A stretch of DNA of 64,000 bases, taken from NCBI GenBank assembly GCA_963832305.1, contig CAWHTU010000006.1, positions 61,383 to 125,382 of the forward strand. Reading direction: 5' to 3'. Under the pieces are notes generated by a model, which made no database searches, had not been told where the DNA came from, and saw only the letters and a list, made by a program, of their open reading frames with translations. The translations under genes and the position numbers were made by a program. The DNA comes from Roseiarcus sp963832305. Lineage in GTDB: Bacteria > Pseudomonadota > Alphaproteobacteria > Rhizobiales > Beijerinckiaceae. The stretch's first letter is position 1. The number at the start of each line of letters is the position of its first letter. Below, one piece after another: positions 55,869-64,000 of the stretch.

Positions 55869-56378
55869 GTGGAACCGTATGCAACCCGGCGCGACCTGTT
55901 GCTGACATCACTTCTCGCGGCGCTGCCCCTGAACCTAACGGGTTCGGCCGCCAGTCCTCTCAATCCGGCTCAGACCATCATCAAGCTGCCCGACGCGTTG
56001 CAATGGGAAACGCAGCCCTCGTTTCCTCAGGGCAGCGCCGACATTTGTCCTTTGAGCGGGGACAGCACTGCGCCCGGCCTCTACTTCCTCCTTATCCGTT
56101 GGCATCCGGGCTACATGAGCGCGCCGCATACCTACACGACCGATCGGTTCTGCGTCGTTGTCTCCGGCGCTTGGTGGGTCAACAGCGGCGCCGATTTCGA
56201 CCCCGCTTCGTGCGTGCCTGCGCCTGCCGGCAGCTTCGTGCACCGCGTGGCAGGGACTCCGCACTATGACGGGGTCATCCGCAGCCAAAATGACCCGGCG
56301 GTCATCGCAATCTGCGGTATCGGTCCAATCAACTTCGCGCTCGCCGAACCATCGAAACCCCCTTGGCGGGCGGTGTGA
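55869..56378 (+). CDS. Exported cupin-fold protein, copy 2
   Basis: The 169-residue protein repeats the one at 35974-36483 nearly position for position: signal ATRRDLLLTSLLAALPL, GYMSAPHTYTTDRFCVVVSG, the Trp-Trp pair before NSGADFDP, VPAPAGSFVHRVAGTPHYDG and the C-terminal PSKPPWRAV. By eye about two thirds of residues are identical. The GTG at 55869 is chosen because it follows GGGAGG at a good distance and gives exactly the length of copy 1. It lies in the redox block after catalase. Confidence 0.85.
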   Translation: MEPYATRRDLLLTSLLAALPLNLTGSAASPLNPAQTIIKLPDALQWETQPSFPQGSADICPLSGDSTAPGLYFLLIRWHPGYMSAPHTYTTDRFCVVVSGAWWVNSGADFDPASCVPAPAGSFVHRVAGTPHYDGVIRSQNDPAVIAICGIGPINFALAEPSKPPWRAV

Positions 56379-56433
56379 TCGATAATCCCCAACCGCGCTG
56401 CGATCTGCCGTCGCCTCGGCGTGTTCCCCCGGG

Positions 56434-56606
56434 CTTCGCGGCTTGCATCGGGAGCTGAGGTTATCGTTTGCTCCCGCGCGTTCCGTTACCTCTTGCATGG
56501 CTTCGACACCGTTCATGATCAGGTTCAGAAGCACCTGCTGCAATTGAACGCGATCGCCCATGACCGGTCGGCCGTCCGCAAAGCTCCGGCGGAAGGCTCG
56601 AAATAG
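56434..56606 (-). pseudogene. Histidine kinase fragment
   Basis: About 55 codons match the N box of a sensor histidine kinase: FADGRPVMGDRVQLQQVLLN then LIMNGVEAMQEVTER, the usual GDRVQLQQV...NGIEAM pattern of PAS-type two-component kinases. No other kinase domain is next to it, and no full start is visible, so it is a scrap left from a rearrangement. Confidence 0.75.
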
Positions 56607-56676
56607 CGACGACGGGAGTTTGCGCGGTTTTCATCGCGTCGGGCGCGATTCCCCCGGCGCCCGACCCCAATGGACG

Positions 56677-57234
56677 TCATGGTACGGTTGAACAGGGGCA
56701 ATACGAATATGGCTGGCAGTAATATGGGTTGTTGGCGCCGATGAAGCAGTCGCCGGCATAGTAACGCATCCGATGACGCCCTCTGTAGTGCATGCTCACT
56801 CGACGCCGGGTCGTCGGCGCGTGCCTACCCGCCAGAGCGGAGAGGCCTTCAAAGTGGCCGGGAGTGATTGCTGGAGGCGCGCCTTCGAATTTGCCTGCGG
56901 AAAGACCGCCGAGGTGGCCGCCAACGCTAGCTAACCCGCCCAAATGGCTGCCCCCGAAGCCGGCGAAATGGTTACCCTCAAACGCACCGATGGGGCCACG
57001 TCCAAATCCGCCGACGGGGCTACCCGCGAACCCGCCGACGGGGCTACCCCCGAACCCGCCGACACGGCTAGCGCCAAACCCGCCGCCGGCGACGAAATCG
57101 CTTCCAATCCCGCCTCCCATATGACCGCCTCCCCCGCCGTGGCCTCCGCCTCCTCCGCCCCGCGCCGCCGCGACGTTTGCTGCCGCTCCAGACAAGGCGA
57201 GCGCAACGACGATGACTGCGATCCTGTGCGGCAT
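56677..57234 (-). CDS. Gly-rich secreted protein with GGF repeats
   Basis: The product (about 185 residues from the ATG at 57234) has a signal peptide (VIVVALALSGAAANVAAA), a long Gly-rich body with repeats of the type VGGFGGSP (about five units, residues 55-110), then a charged region and a C-terminal part with Tyr and four Cys (YYAGDCFIGANNPYYCQPYSYC). Such proteins are usually exported and surface-associated. Function is unknown. It starts on the opposite strand to the redox block. Confidence 0.68.
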   Translation of the reverse strand: MPHRIAVIVVALALSGAAANVAAARGGGGGGHGGGGGHMGGGIGSDFVAGGGFGASRVGGFGGSPVGGFAGSPVGGFGRGPIGAFEGNHFAGFGGSHLGGLASVGGHLGGLSAGKFEGAPPAITPGHFEGLSALAGRHAPTTRRRVSMHYRGRHRMRYYAGDCFIGANNPYYCQPYSYCPCSTVP

Positions 57235-57532
57235 CGTACTCTCGGTCCGCTGCACGCGCCGACCTTGCGGCGTCAAATCCGCGATCCTGCTGTGTGTAGT
57301 CATGGAAAGTCTCCTGTTCGCGGAAGCAACGATGCCGCCGCAATGACGGAGATAAATCCTTAGTGAAATAAAACAAATGACACTTAAGTATGTTTGTATA
57401 AAATTGGCGTTTTGTATTCTGCGGTTTTCTTTCGATTGGCTAAATCGCCCGTTTATTTCTCTTAACTACGCGCGGCGACCCATCGAGTGAAAAGTCGCTA
57501 ACCGCGCCAATGCCCGCTGAAGACCGGTGACC

Positions 57533-58063
57533 CTAAGGAGGGGTCTCGATTAAGTCTTGGTCCGAGAGTGACGAGTCCGTCGGCGTCCGAATGACGACCA
57601 TGCCATGGTTTGTGGCCTGATGGCAGGAGTTGCATGCGGAGGTGAGATCGTCATAGGCCTTTGAAAACGCTACCCTGTCCTTCACCTCGATTGCCTTGTG
57701 CATGTCCTCAAAAGGCTGAGCCGTTATGGATGCAATCATGTCTTGCAGCGGAATTTCGTGTTCCATGGGGTGAGCGCGGCCGAGGCGATCGAAGGCGCCC
57801 TTCAGATTCCCAAGTTCGTAGGCAGCAAACGACCAGTCTCCGTTCCTGGCGGCGGTCCACAATCTGACATGACGGGGCTGAATAGTCGCGATCATGAGAT
57901 CGCTGATGCTTGGAACATAGTTTGTCGCTGACGGCGCCGGCGAGGCGTCCGATTGCGCCGACGTCGCCGCCGTCCGCGGCACTAGCCAGAAGCATCCTAG
58001 GATCGCCGGAGCCAGGAGAATGCCGTATTTGATCGACCGTCGGTTTCGAGGCTTTCCCATCAT
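57533..58063 (-). CDS. c-type cytochrome with C-terminal heme
   Basis: The 176-residue product has a signal or anchor (about residues 12-30) and a helical domain (LWTAARNGDWSFAAYELGNLKG, AHPMEHEIPLQDMIAS) with the heme motif CNSCH at residues 144-148, near the end. This layout recalls four-helix cytochromes of the c' or c556 type. Two ATG codons in a row (58063 and 58060) can start. The frame is open further back into the next small gene, but that part is not conserved. It would carry electrons or bind a gas ligand in the periplasm. Confidence 0.78.
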   Translation of the reverse strand: MMGKPRNRRSIKYGILLAPAILGCFWLVPRTAATSAQSDASPAPSATNYVPSISDLMIATIQPRHVRLWTAARNGDWSFAAYELGNLKGAFDRLGRAHPMEHEIPLQDMIASITAQPFEDMHKAIEVKDRVAFSKAYDDLTSACNSCHQATNHGMVVIRTPTDSSLSDQDLIETPP

Positions 58064-58193
58064 AAGGCTCCTTTGATCGACCTCAAGGATTGGGCGCGTC
58101 GTGGTAACTCCGGAAGGATGGCGAATGGCCGCTACGGCCGCCAACAGGCGCGCCGGCGAATGGGGCGGCGCGCGTTGAATAGCTGCAGGTCGG

Positions 58194-58480
58194 TCAGGGA
58201 CCGCAGACAACCGTGTCCCTTGCCTCAGCGTCGTTAAAGTCACGAGCAACACGGCATCGCTCGGGCGCCTCGATTGCGGAGGCCGGGGCGCTCTTAGCGC
58301 CCCGATTGCGGAAGCGGGGGACGGGCCGGTGTATCCGCGGGAGTTCCCGTACCCTTCAACAGTCACGGGCGCTGTGCCGGCAGGTGCGCCCGTGACTGTA
58401 TCCTGGGCGGCGGCTGGAGCGGCGGATAAGACGGCGCAAACCGCGGCCGTCGACAGGAATGTCAAGACTGAGCGTTTCAT
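58194..58480 (-). pseudogene. Small secreted cysteine protein, copy 1, frameshifted
   Basis: The start MKRSVLTFLSTAAVCAVLSA and the segment VTVEGYGNSRGYTG match copy 2 closely. Then a 17-base imperfect repeat with a hairpin (58285-58303) shifts the frame. Beyond it PERCRVARDFNDAEARDTVVCGP to a stop at 58194 matches the end of copy 2. So the protein is complete but for the insertion. It should be exported; the two cysteines may pair. Confidence 0.72.
58285..58303. repeat. Perfect hairpin inside copy 1
   Basis: GGGGCGCT-CTT-AGCGCCCC is a perfect 8-base stem with a 3-base loop. It sits between two near-identical stretches with CGATTGCGGA, so the segment was probably duplicated. It is the place where the coding frame of copy 1 breaks. 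Confidence 0.8.
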
Positions 58481-58677
58481 TTTATCTCCGGTGATCGACC
58501 GCAAAAGTTCGAAATCGCGAGGCTTTCAAACGACAGCCCTCTAGCCAGGGCGCGACAAAGACGCTGGCGAAACTCCTGGAGGTAAAGCGAATGGCTGCTA
58601 TTCATCCGGCTGCCCAAAAGCGCACGCGCTCGACCATTCGGCCCAGGGCGGCGCGCGTTGGACAGCCGGCGAGTAGG

Positions 58678-58947
58678 TCAGAGACCACAGACGCTCGTGT
58701 ACCTTCCCTGGAAGCCATAGAAGTCTCGAGTAACGTGGCACCGTTCGGCCGGCTGGATCGCGTAGACCGAACCGGTATTGGACGCAGACTCGCCGGTGTA
58801 ACCGGAAGAGTTCCCGTACCCTTCAACAGTCACCGGCGCCTCGCCAGCAGGCGCGCCGGTGACCGTATCCTGGGCTGCGGCTGGTGCGGCGGATAAGACG
58901 GCGCAAACCGCGGTCGTCGACAGGAATGTCAAGACTAAGCGTTTCAT
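58678..58947 (-). CDS. Small secreted cysteine protein, copy 2
   Basis: The 89-residue product has a signal peptide (MKRLVLTFLSTTAVCAVLSA, cleavage near PAAAQD) and a short mature part with GEAPVTVEGYGNSSGYTGES and a C-terminal CHVTRDFYGFQGRYTSVCGL with two cysteines. I do not recognise the family. Copy 1 lies 200 bases downstream on the same strand and also shares non-coding flanks, so the pair came from one tandem duplication. Confidence 0.72.
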   Translation of the reverse strand: MKRLVLTFLSTTAVCAVLSAAPAAAQDTVTGAPAGEAPVTVEGYGNSSGYTGESASNTGSVYAIQPAERCHVTRDFYGFQGRYTSVCGL

Positions 58948-59369
58948 TCGATTATCTCCTGTGATTGTCCGCAAACGATTGGAATCGTGCGGCTTCCAAC
59001 GACAGCCTTGCAGTCTTGCGTTGATATCTGGACTGCTTTGTACCAAGAAGCGGGCCCAGCCAAACGCACAGGTTTGCTTTCTGTCGCCCCTTTATTTGGA
59101 CGATCGCTGGGCGGCTTCAAAGCTCTACTCTAGATTTCAGGAAGCATACTTCAGGATGATTTGGATAAGACGATCGTAGCTCATGCCCTCGTGTCGCTCG
59201 GACAAACTCCGGTCGTGCGCCGCAAGCGCGATTTCATGCCCCAAGGGCGAAGGGGCTCGTCACTCGCCACAGCGCAACACAGCAGGCTGACGCGATTAGA
59301 CCTCCCGCCGACGAAAGAGATGCTGGAGCCGCCACCCCTAATGTCACCCCAATCGCTCGCCATCGCCGC
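58948..59369. other. Gap without a clear gene
   Basis: This region of about 420 bases between copy 2 and the RND pump has no convincing frame. The promoter for the two small secreted proteins should lie at its left end, and the RND transcript should end in it. A short frame at 59161-59436 crosses into the pump gene on the wrong strand and is a shadow. Confidence 0.45.
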
Positions 59370-62300
59370 TCAACTGGCTCGCATCGCCTCGGCGAGATGG
59401 GAGGGCTTGGCCCGGCTCCGGGCCGACAGGGTCTGACCGATCTTGTCCATGTAGATGAATACGATCGGCGTGGTGAAGAGCGTGAGCACTTGCGACACCA
59501 GCAATCCGCCGACGATCGCATAGCCCAGCGGTTGCCGGATCTCGGACCCGGTTCCGGTTCCGAGCATGAGAGGAACGCCGCCGAACAGGGCGCACATGGT
59601 CGTCATCAGAATGGGCCGGAAGCGGAGGAGGCAGGCGTGATGGATCGCGTCCTCGGAGGAAAGACCCTCATGGCGCTGCCCTTCGAGTGCGACGTCGATA
59701 AGCATGATGCCGTTCTTCTTCACGATGCCGATCAAGAGGATAATGCCGATAATTCCGATCACGTCGAGCGGACGGCCGACGAGCATGAGCGTAATGAGCG
59801 CGCCGAGACCGGCCGAAGGCAGTGTCGACAAGATCGTCAACGGATGGATCGTGCTCTCATAGAGCATGCCAAGAATGATATAGACCGCGAACAACGCCGC
59901 GAGGATCAGCGGGGGCGTGGTGCTGAGCGAGCTTTGGAAGGCCTGCGCGTTACCCTGGAAACTGGTGGCTATCGATGGCGGCAAGTGAAGGTCGCGGGTA
60001 GCCTTTTGCACCGCTGAAACCGCGGCGCCGATCGTCGCGTCCGGCGCGAGATTAAAACTCAGTGTGACCGACGGAAACTGGCCCTGATGATTGACGACGA
60101 TCGGGGTCACAGCCGGAATGAGACGGGCGATCTGGCTCAAGGGCACCATTGTGCTGTTCTGGGAGAGGACGTAGATGCGTTGCAGCGCGTTGGGGCCGAG
60201 TTGATATTGTGGATTGACTTCGAGAATCACGTAATACTCGTTAAGGGCGGTGTAGATCCGGGCGATATGACGCTGGCCGAACGCATCGTAGAGCGTGTCG
60301 TCGATCGTCGCAGGCGTGATGCCGAACAGTGCGGCGGCTGGGCGATCAATCTCGACCTTCAGGGTCCGGCCTGGCGCCTCCTGGTCGCTTGCGACTGCCG
60401 TCAGCTCCGGCAATTCCTGCAACTTCGCCATGAGTTCTTGCGCGTAGAAATTGAGTTCGTCCTGGTCGATGTCGACCAGCGTGTATTGATACTGCGTCTT
60501 GGACAGGCGGCTGCCGATGGTGATGTCCTGCGCCGCTTGCATATAGAGATTCATACCCTGCACCTGCTGCACCGCCGTCGCGAGGCGAGAGATCACCTGG
60601 TCGGCCGTTACGTTCCGCTCGCCATGGGGCTTTAGAGTTATGAACACGCGGCCATCGTTCTCGGTGACGGTGGGGCCGCCCGGCCCGATATAACCGACTG
60701 CGGAGGCGACTGCCGGGTCGCGGGCGGCGATCTCGAGGATCGCCTGCTGACGTTCTTTCATTCCGTCGGGCGAGACATCCTGGGCCGCTTCACTGACACC
60801 CATAATGATGCCCGTATCTTGTTGCGGGAAGAAACCCTTGGGGATGACGACGAAGAGCCACCCCGTGGCGACGACCGTCGCGATCATGACGCCAAGCGTG
60901 GTCCGGCGATGTCTGAGAGCGACGATGAGTGCGCGATCATAGACGGTCACGAGCCCAGTGAAGAACGCTTCGAGGGCGCGTGACACCCGGCCCTCCTTCC
61001 CATGAGCTGCGGCCGGCAACAATTTCGCGCAAAGCATCGGAGTAAGCGTCAGCGATACCAGCACCGAGACCACAATCGAGACGGCGACGGTAACGGCGAA
61101 TTCCCGAAACAGAAGGCCGACCACACCACCCATCAAGAACAGCGGAATGAAGACCGCGATCAGCGAAATCGAAATTGACAGGATGGTGAAGCCGATCTCG
61201 CCGGCGCCATCAAGCGCCGCCTGTAACGGCGACACGCCGCCTTCGATGTGCCGGACGATGTTCTCGACCATGACAATGGCGTCGTCGACGACGAAACCCA
61301 CCGCGATCGTGAGCGCCATCAAGGACAGATTGTCGAGACTGTAGCCCAGGACGTACATCACCGCGAATGTGCCGATGATCGATATCGGGACCGAAATCGC
61401 GGGAATGACGGTCGCCCAAAGCCTGCGCAGGAAGAGTGCGATCACGCCGACGACGAGGGCGATCGTCAGGAGCAGGGTGAAGCGCACGTCGGCGAGGCTG
61501 GCAGCTATGGTCTGGGTTCGGTCGGATACGATTTCAACGTCGATGCCCGGCGGCAACGAGGCCCGGAGTTGAGGCAAGGCCTTCTTGATCGCCTCAACGG
61601 CCGACATGACATTTGCCCCCGGCGTCCGGAAAACAGCCAGCAAGACAGCCGGCTTGCCGTTCAGCCAGCCTGCAACCGTCTTATCCTGGGGCGCCTTGAT
61701 CGCTCGCCCGATGTCGCGGATGCGAATCGGCCCTCCGTTGCGATAGGCTACGATCGCGTCGTCGTAGCCTTGGGTTGTCAGCAGCTGGTCGTTGGTCTGA
61801 AGAGCGACGGCTTGTTGGCCACCGTAGAGAAGCCCGGTTGGCTGAACGACGGTCAGGCTCGCCAGAGCAAGCCGGATCGTTTCAAAATCAAGGTTCATGG
61901 CGGCGAGTTGGGCGGGGTTTAGTTGGATCCGGATTGCCGGACTTTCGTTGCCACCGACGGTTACGAGGCCGACACCGGGGACTTGCGAAAGCTTCTGCGC
62001 CAGGACAGAGTAGGCATAGTCGCTGACCGTCATGATCGGCAGCACGTCGGACGTCAGCGATATCAACAGGATCGGCGTGTCGGCCGGATTGGTCTTGCGA
62101 TAGATCGGCAGGCTCAGGAGGGAGATCGGCAATTGCGCTTGCGTGGCGTTGATCGCCGCCTGCACGTCTTGGGCGGCCGAAATCAACGGTGCGGCTGCGG
62201 TCGAATTGCAACGTGATCGAGGTGAATCCCGTGCCGCTGCTCGAAGTCATCTTGACTCAAGCCCGGAATTTGGCCGAACTGCCGTTCGAGTTGAGTTGCG

Positions 62301-62488
62301 ACTGAGGACGCCATCGTTCGAGGGTCCGCCCCTGGCATCTGGGCCGTCACCTGGATCGTCGGCGTATCGATATTGGGAAGGGCGGCGACGGGAAGCAGGA
62401 CGTAGCTGACGATCCCCAGCGCCACGACCGCCACCATCATAAGCGCGGTTGCGACAGGCCTCGTGATGAATCCGCTGGAGAGGTTCAC
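59370..62488 (-). pseudogene. RND multidrug efflux permease, two frameshifts
   Basis: The protein is an inner-membrane pump of the hydrophobe/amphiphile efflux-1 group (AcrB/MdtB-like), about 1039 residues after rejoining. The GTG at 62488 begins NLSSGFITRPVATALMMVA; frame changes lie near 62250 and 62190, within the first periplasmic part; from there a 938-residue frame is open. It has the typical helix-4 motif ALTIAVGFVVDDAIVMVENI with the proton-relay Asp pair, the RND loop YDRALIVALRHRR and the second half SLLVSQVLTLFTTPIVFIYMD (split by helices). The GTG overlaps the adaptor stop (GTGA). Confidence 0.87.
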
Positions 62489-63655
62489 GGCAGCATCCCG
62501 GCGCTCGCCGTCGTCGGGTTCGAAGCGCCTGATGGCGGCACTGAGTCGACGAGGGCCCCGGGCGTCAGCCGGTACTGACCTTGCACGACGACGATCTCGC
62601 CCGCCTGCAGCCCCTTTGAGATCAGCGCGACCGCATGCAGACGCTGCGCGACCTCGACTGCCTGGACCGAAACCCTTTTGTCGGCGCCGACCACATAGAC
62701 GAATTGCCCGCTGTTGTTCTGCTGCAGCGCGTTGGTCGGAACCGTCAGCGCGTTCTTGACGACCGAGGTCGTGAGGTCGACGTTGACGAACGTGCCGGGC
62801 CATAGCTGACGCTGATCGTTCGGAAAGATCGCCTTGAGCTGAACCGTTCCGGAAGTCGACGCCGCCTGGTTGTTGATCGCTAGCAGGGCGCCGACATCGA
62901 GCTCTTTCGCACCGCTTTGATCATAGACCGTAGCCTTGACAGGTCCGCGCGCCATGGCCTCCTGGACCGCTGCAATATTGACGTTCGGCAGCGTGAACAC
63001 GACGCTGATCGGCTGCACCTGCGTCAGAATTACGATGCCGGTCGTGTTGCTTGGTTGGATCAGGTTGCCGATTTGGATCTGCAAGAGGCCGGTCACGCCA
63101 TCAAAGGGCGCCCGCAAGGTCGTGTAGTCCAAATTCGTCTGGTCGGTATTGATCACCCCCTGATCGGTCTTCATGGCTGCCGCGTCCTGTGCAACCAGAA
63201 ACTGCTGGTCGGCAACTTGCATCAGGGCGATCGAGACTCTCGGTCCGAGCTTTTGATAGCGCGCGAGATCCGATTTCGCCTGGGCGTGCAGGGCGGTGTC
63301 CTTGGCTAATTGTCCTTGCGCCTGCTCCAGGGCAGCCTGGTAGAGACGAGGGTCGATCTTGGCGAGGATGTCGCCCTTTTTGACCGTCTGGCCTTCGGTA
63401 AAATTGACCTCTTCGAGCACCCCGGTCACCTGGCTTTGGATCGAGGCCGTATTCAACGCCTCAACCGTTCCAAGGCCAGAAAGCATGATTGGCTCGTCGT
63501 GCTGCTGAACCTGCGCGGTGACGACAGGCACCGGCGAGGCGGGCGTCGCCGGCATTTGGTCGCGATCCCGCCGCGAATAAAAGAACGACTCCTCCCGTCA
63601 CAAGCGCGACCGCAGCGGCGGTCAGCACAAATTTTGTCCAACCGCGACGCATCAT
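62485..63655 (-). pseudogene. RND periplasmic adaptor, N-terminal frameshift
   Basis: This membrane-fusion (HlyD/MdtA-like) subunit links the RND pump to an outer-membrane channel. The main frame from 63555 has the biotinyl-lipoyl half-motif VEALNTASIQSQVTGVLEEV, a coiled-coil hairpin (LEQAQGQLAKDTALHAQAKSD), then LDYTTLRAPFDGVTGL and the barrel domain. The natural N-terminus (WTKFVLTAAAVALVTGGVVLL, an anchor or signal) lies upstream from the ATG at 63655 in another frame; the shift is near 63560. No outer-membrane gene is in view on this side. Confidence 0.86.
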
Positions 63656-63709
63656 CTAGCTCCATGTGCCGAATTTGGCTCAGAAGTCCGATCCGGGGGT
63701 GGCCGGGAC

Positions 63710-64000
63710 TCAACGCCATTTTTCAGTCCCCTCGCGGCCCGAATTGGACAGTCGACGCCGCGGTCGATCAATCTGCGCCGGGGCGACACTCATGCGGGCG
63801 CTGCGGCTTGGCTGGCCATCGGCCTCACGACGACGGGAAGCGACTTTGCGGACGGTGTTTTTGCTCTTCTTGTCGTGATAACTCAGCGGCAGCAGGCCAT
63901 TCGTCTCCGGATAATATGCGGCGATCGAGCCTCGCGGAATGTTGTAGGGCCGCGCCTTGAAGCCGCTCGCGGTTCGGCGCACATCGCCGCCCTCTGTCAC
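63710..64000 (-). CDS. FdhF/YdeP-type molybdoenzyme, C-terminus only
   Basis: The frame is open from the right edge and ends at 63710. The segment KARPYNIPRGSIAAYYPETNGLLPLS is the strongly conserved tail of FdhF/YdeP-family oxidoreductases, molybdopterin proteins like formate dehydrogenase H whose real substrate is mostly unknown; in E. coli YdeP is linked to acid resistance. After it a basic extension of about 45 residues is seen. The bulk of the gene is outside the window. Confidence 0.8.
   Translation of the reverse strand: MTEGGDVRRTASGFKARPYNIPRGSIAAYYPETNGLLPLSYHDKKSKNTVRKVASRRREADGQPSRSARMSVAPAQIDRPRRRLSNSGREGTEKWR

Noticed and set aside
57533..58504. One 323-residue fusion of a small secreted protein with a cytochrome
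   Set aside because: Copy 2 shows that the small protein normally ends with a conserved cysteine tail; the apparent fusion comes from the frameshift at the hairpin in copy 1.

Overview
The window is GC-rich DNA from an alphaproteobacterium, most likely Hyphomicrobiales (Rhizobiales) near Beijerinckiaceae or Methylocystaceae. This rests on gene content and protein flavour (DUF2778 protein, YqgE/AlgH, ZapE, BMP-type nucleoside transporter, PEP-CTERM protein, tRNA-Asn with encoded CCA), not on a database search. A marked property is the number of single-base frameshifts. About twenty otherwise well conserved genes switch frame once or more, and even the tRNA carries one extra base, so part of this is probably assembly indel error. 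Such genes are listed as frameshifted over their full span.

Region by region: 0-7 kb holds a DUF2778 protein, a TTC38-like repeat protein, an SDR, a YjbR-like protein, an MFS carrier and two exported proteins. 7-28.7 kb is a clean housekeeping block with SDR, hydroxyacid dehydrogenase, recF, yqgE/algH, a DsbD-N protein, peroxiredoxin, polA, zapE, desaturase, zwf, prmA, a PEP-CTERM protein, uvrC and prs. 28.8-39 kb is a nucleoside uptake and salvage locus: promoter and palindromic operator, BMP binding protein, two-domain ATPase, two permeases, cytidine deaminase, purine-nucleoside phosphorylase and thymidine phosphorylase. It is interrupted by an oxidoreductase and a divergent cupin pair, and its gaps are filled with palindromic repeats. 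39-43.7 kb carries ghrA, a hicBA pair with a broken toxin frame, an RbsD/FucU protein, a DUF559 nuclease gene framed by inverted repeats, a c-type cytochrome and the NAD(P)HX repair gene.

At 43.76 kb a tRNA-Asn marks the start of an accessory region with lower GC at its left end. It holds an IS21 transposase relic, a double ABM-domain secreted protein, a scrambled dinB, and a redox block of cupin, paoABC (periplasmic molybdenum aldehyde oxidoreductase), a sulfite-oxidase-fold protein, an aquaporin-family channel and a catalase. A second copy of the 36-kb cupin follows, then a histidine-kinase relic, a Gly-rich secreted protein, a c-type cytochrome, and a tandem duplication of a small secreted cysteine protein. 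An RND efflux pump (permease plus adaptor) and the C-terminus of an FdhF/YdeP-type molybdoenzyme end the window.

Working together: BMP transporter, Cdd, PunA and DeoA take up nucleosides and split them to bases and (deoxy)ribose-1-phosphate, with RbsD/FucU and prs nearby for pentose handling. In the accessory block a flavin/Mo oxidase able to make H2O2, a channel and a catalase stand together, which suggests an aldehyde and peroxide detoxification unit.
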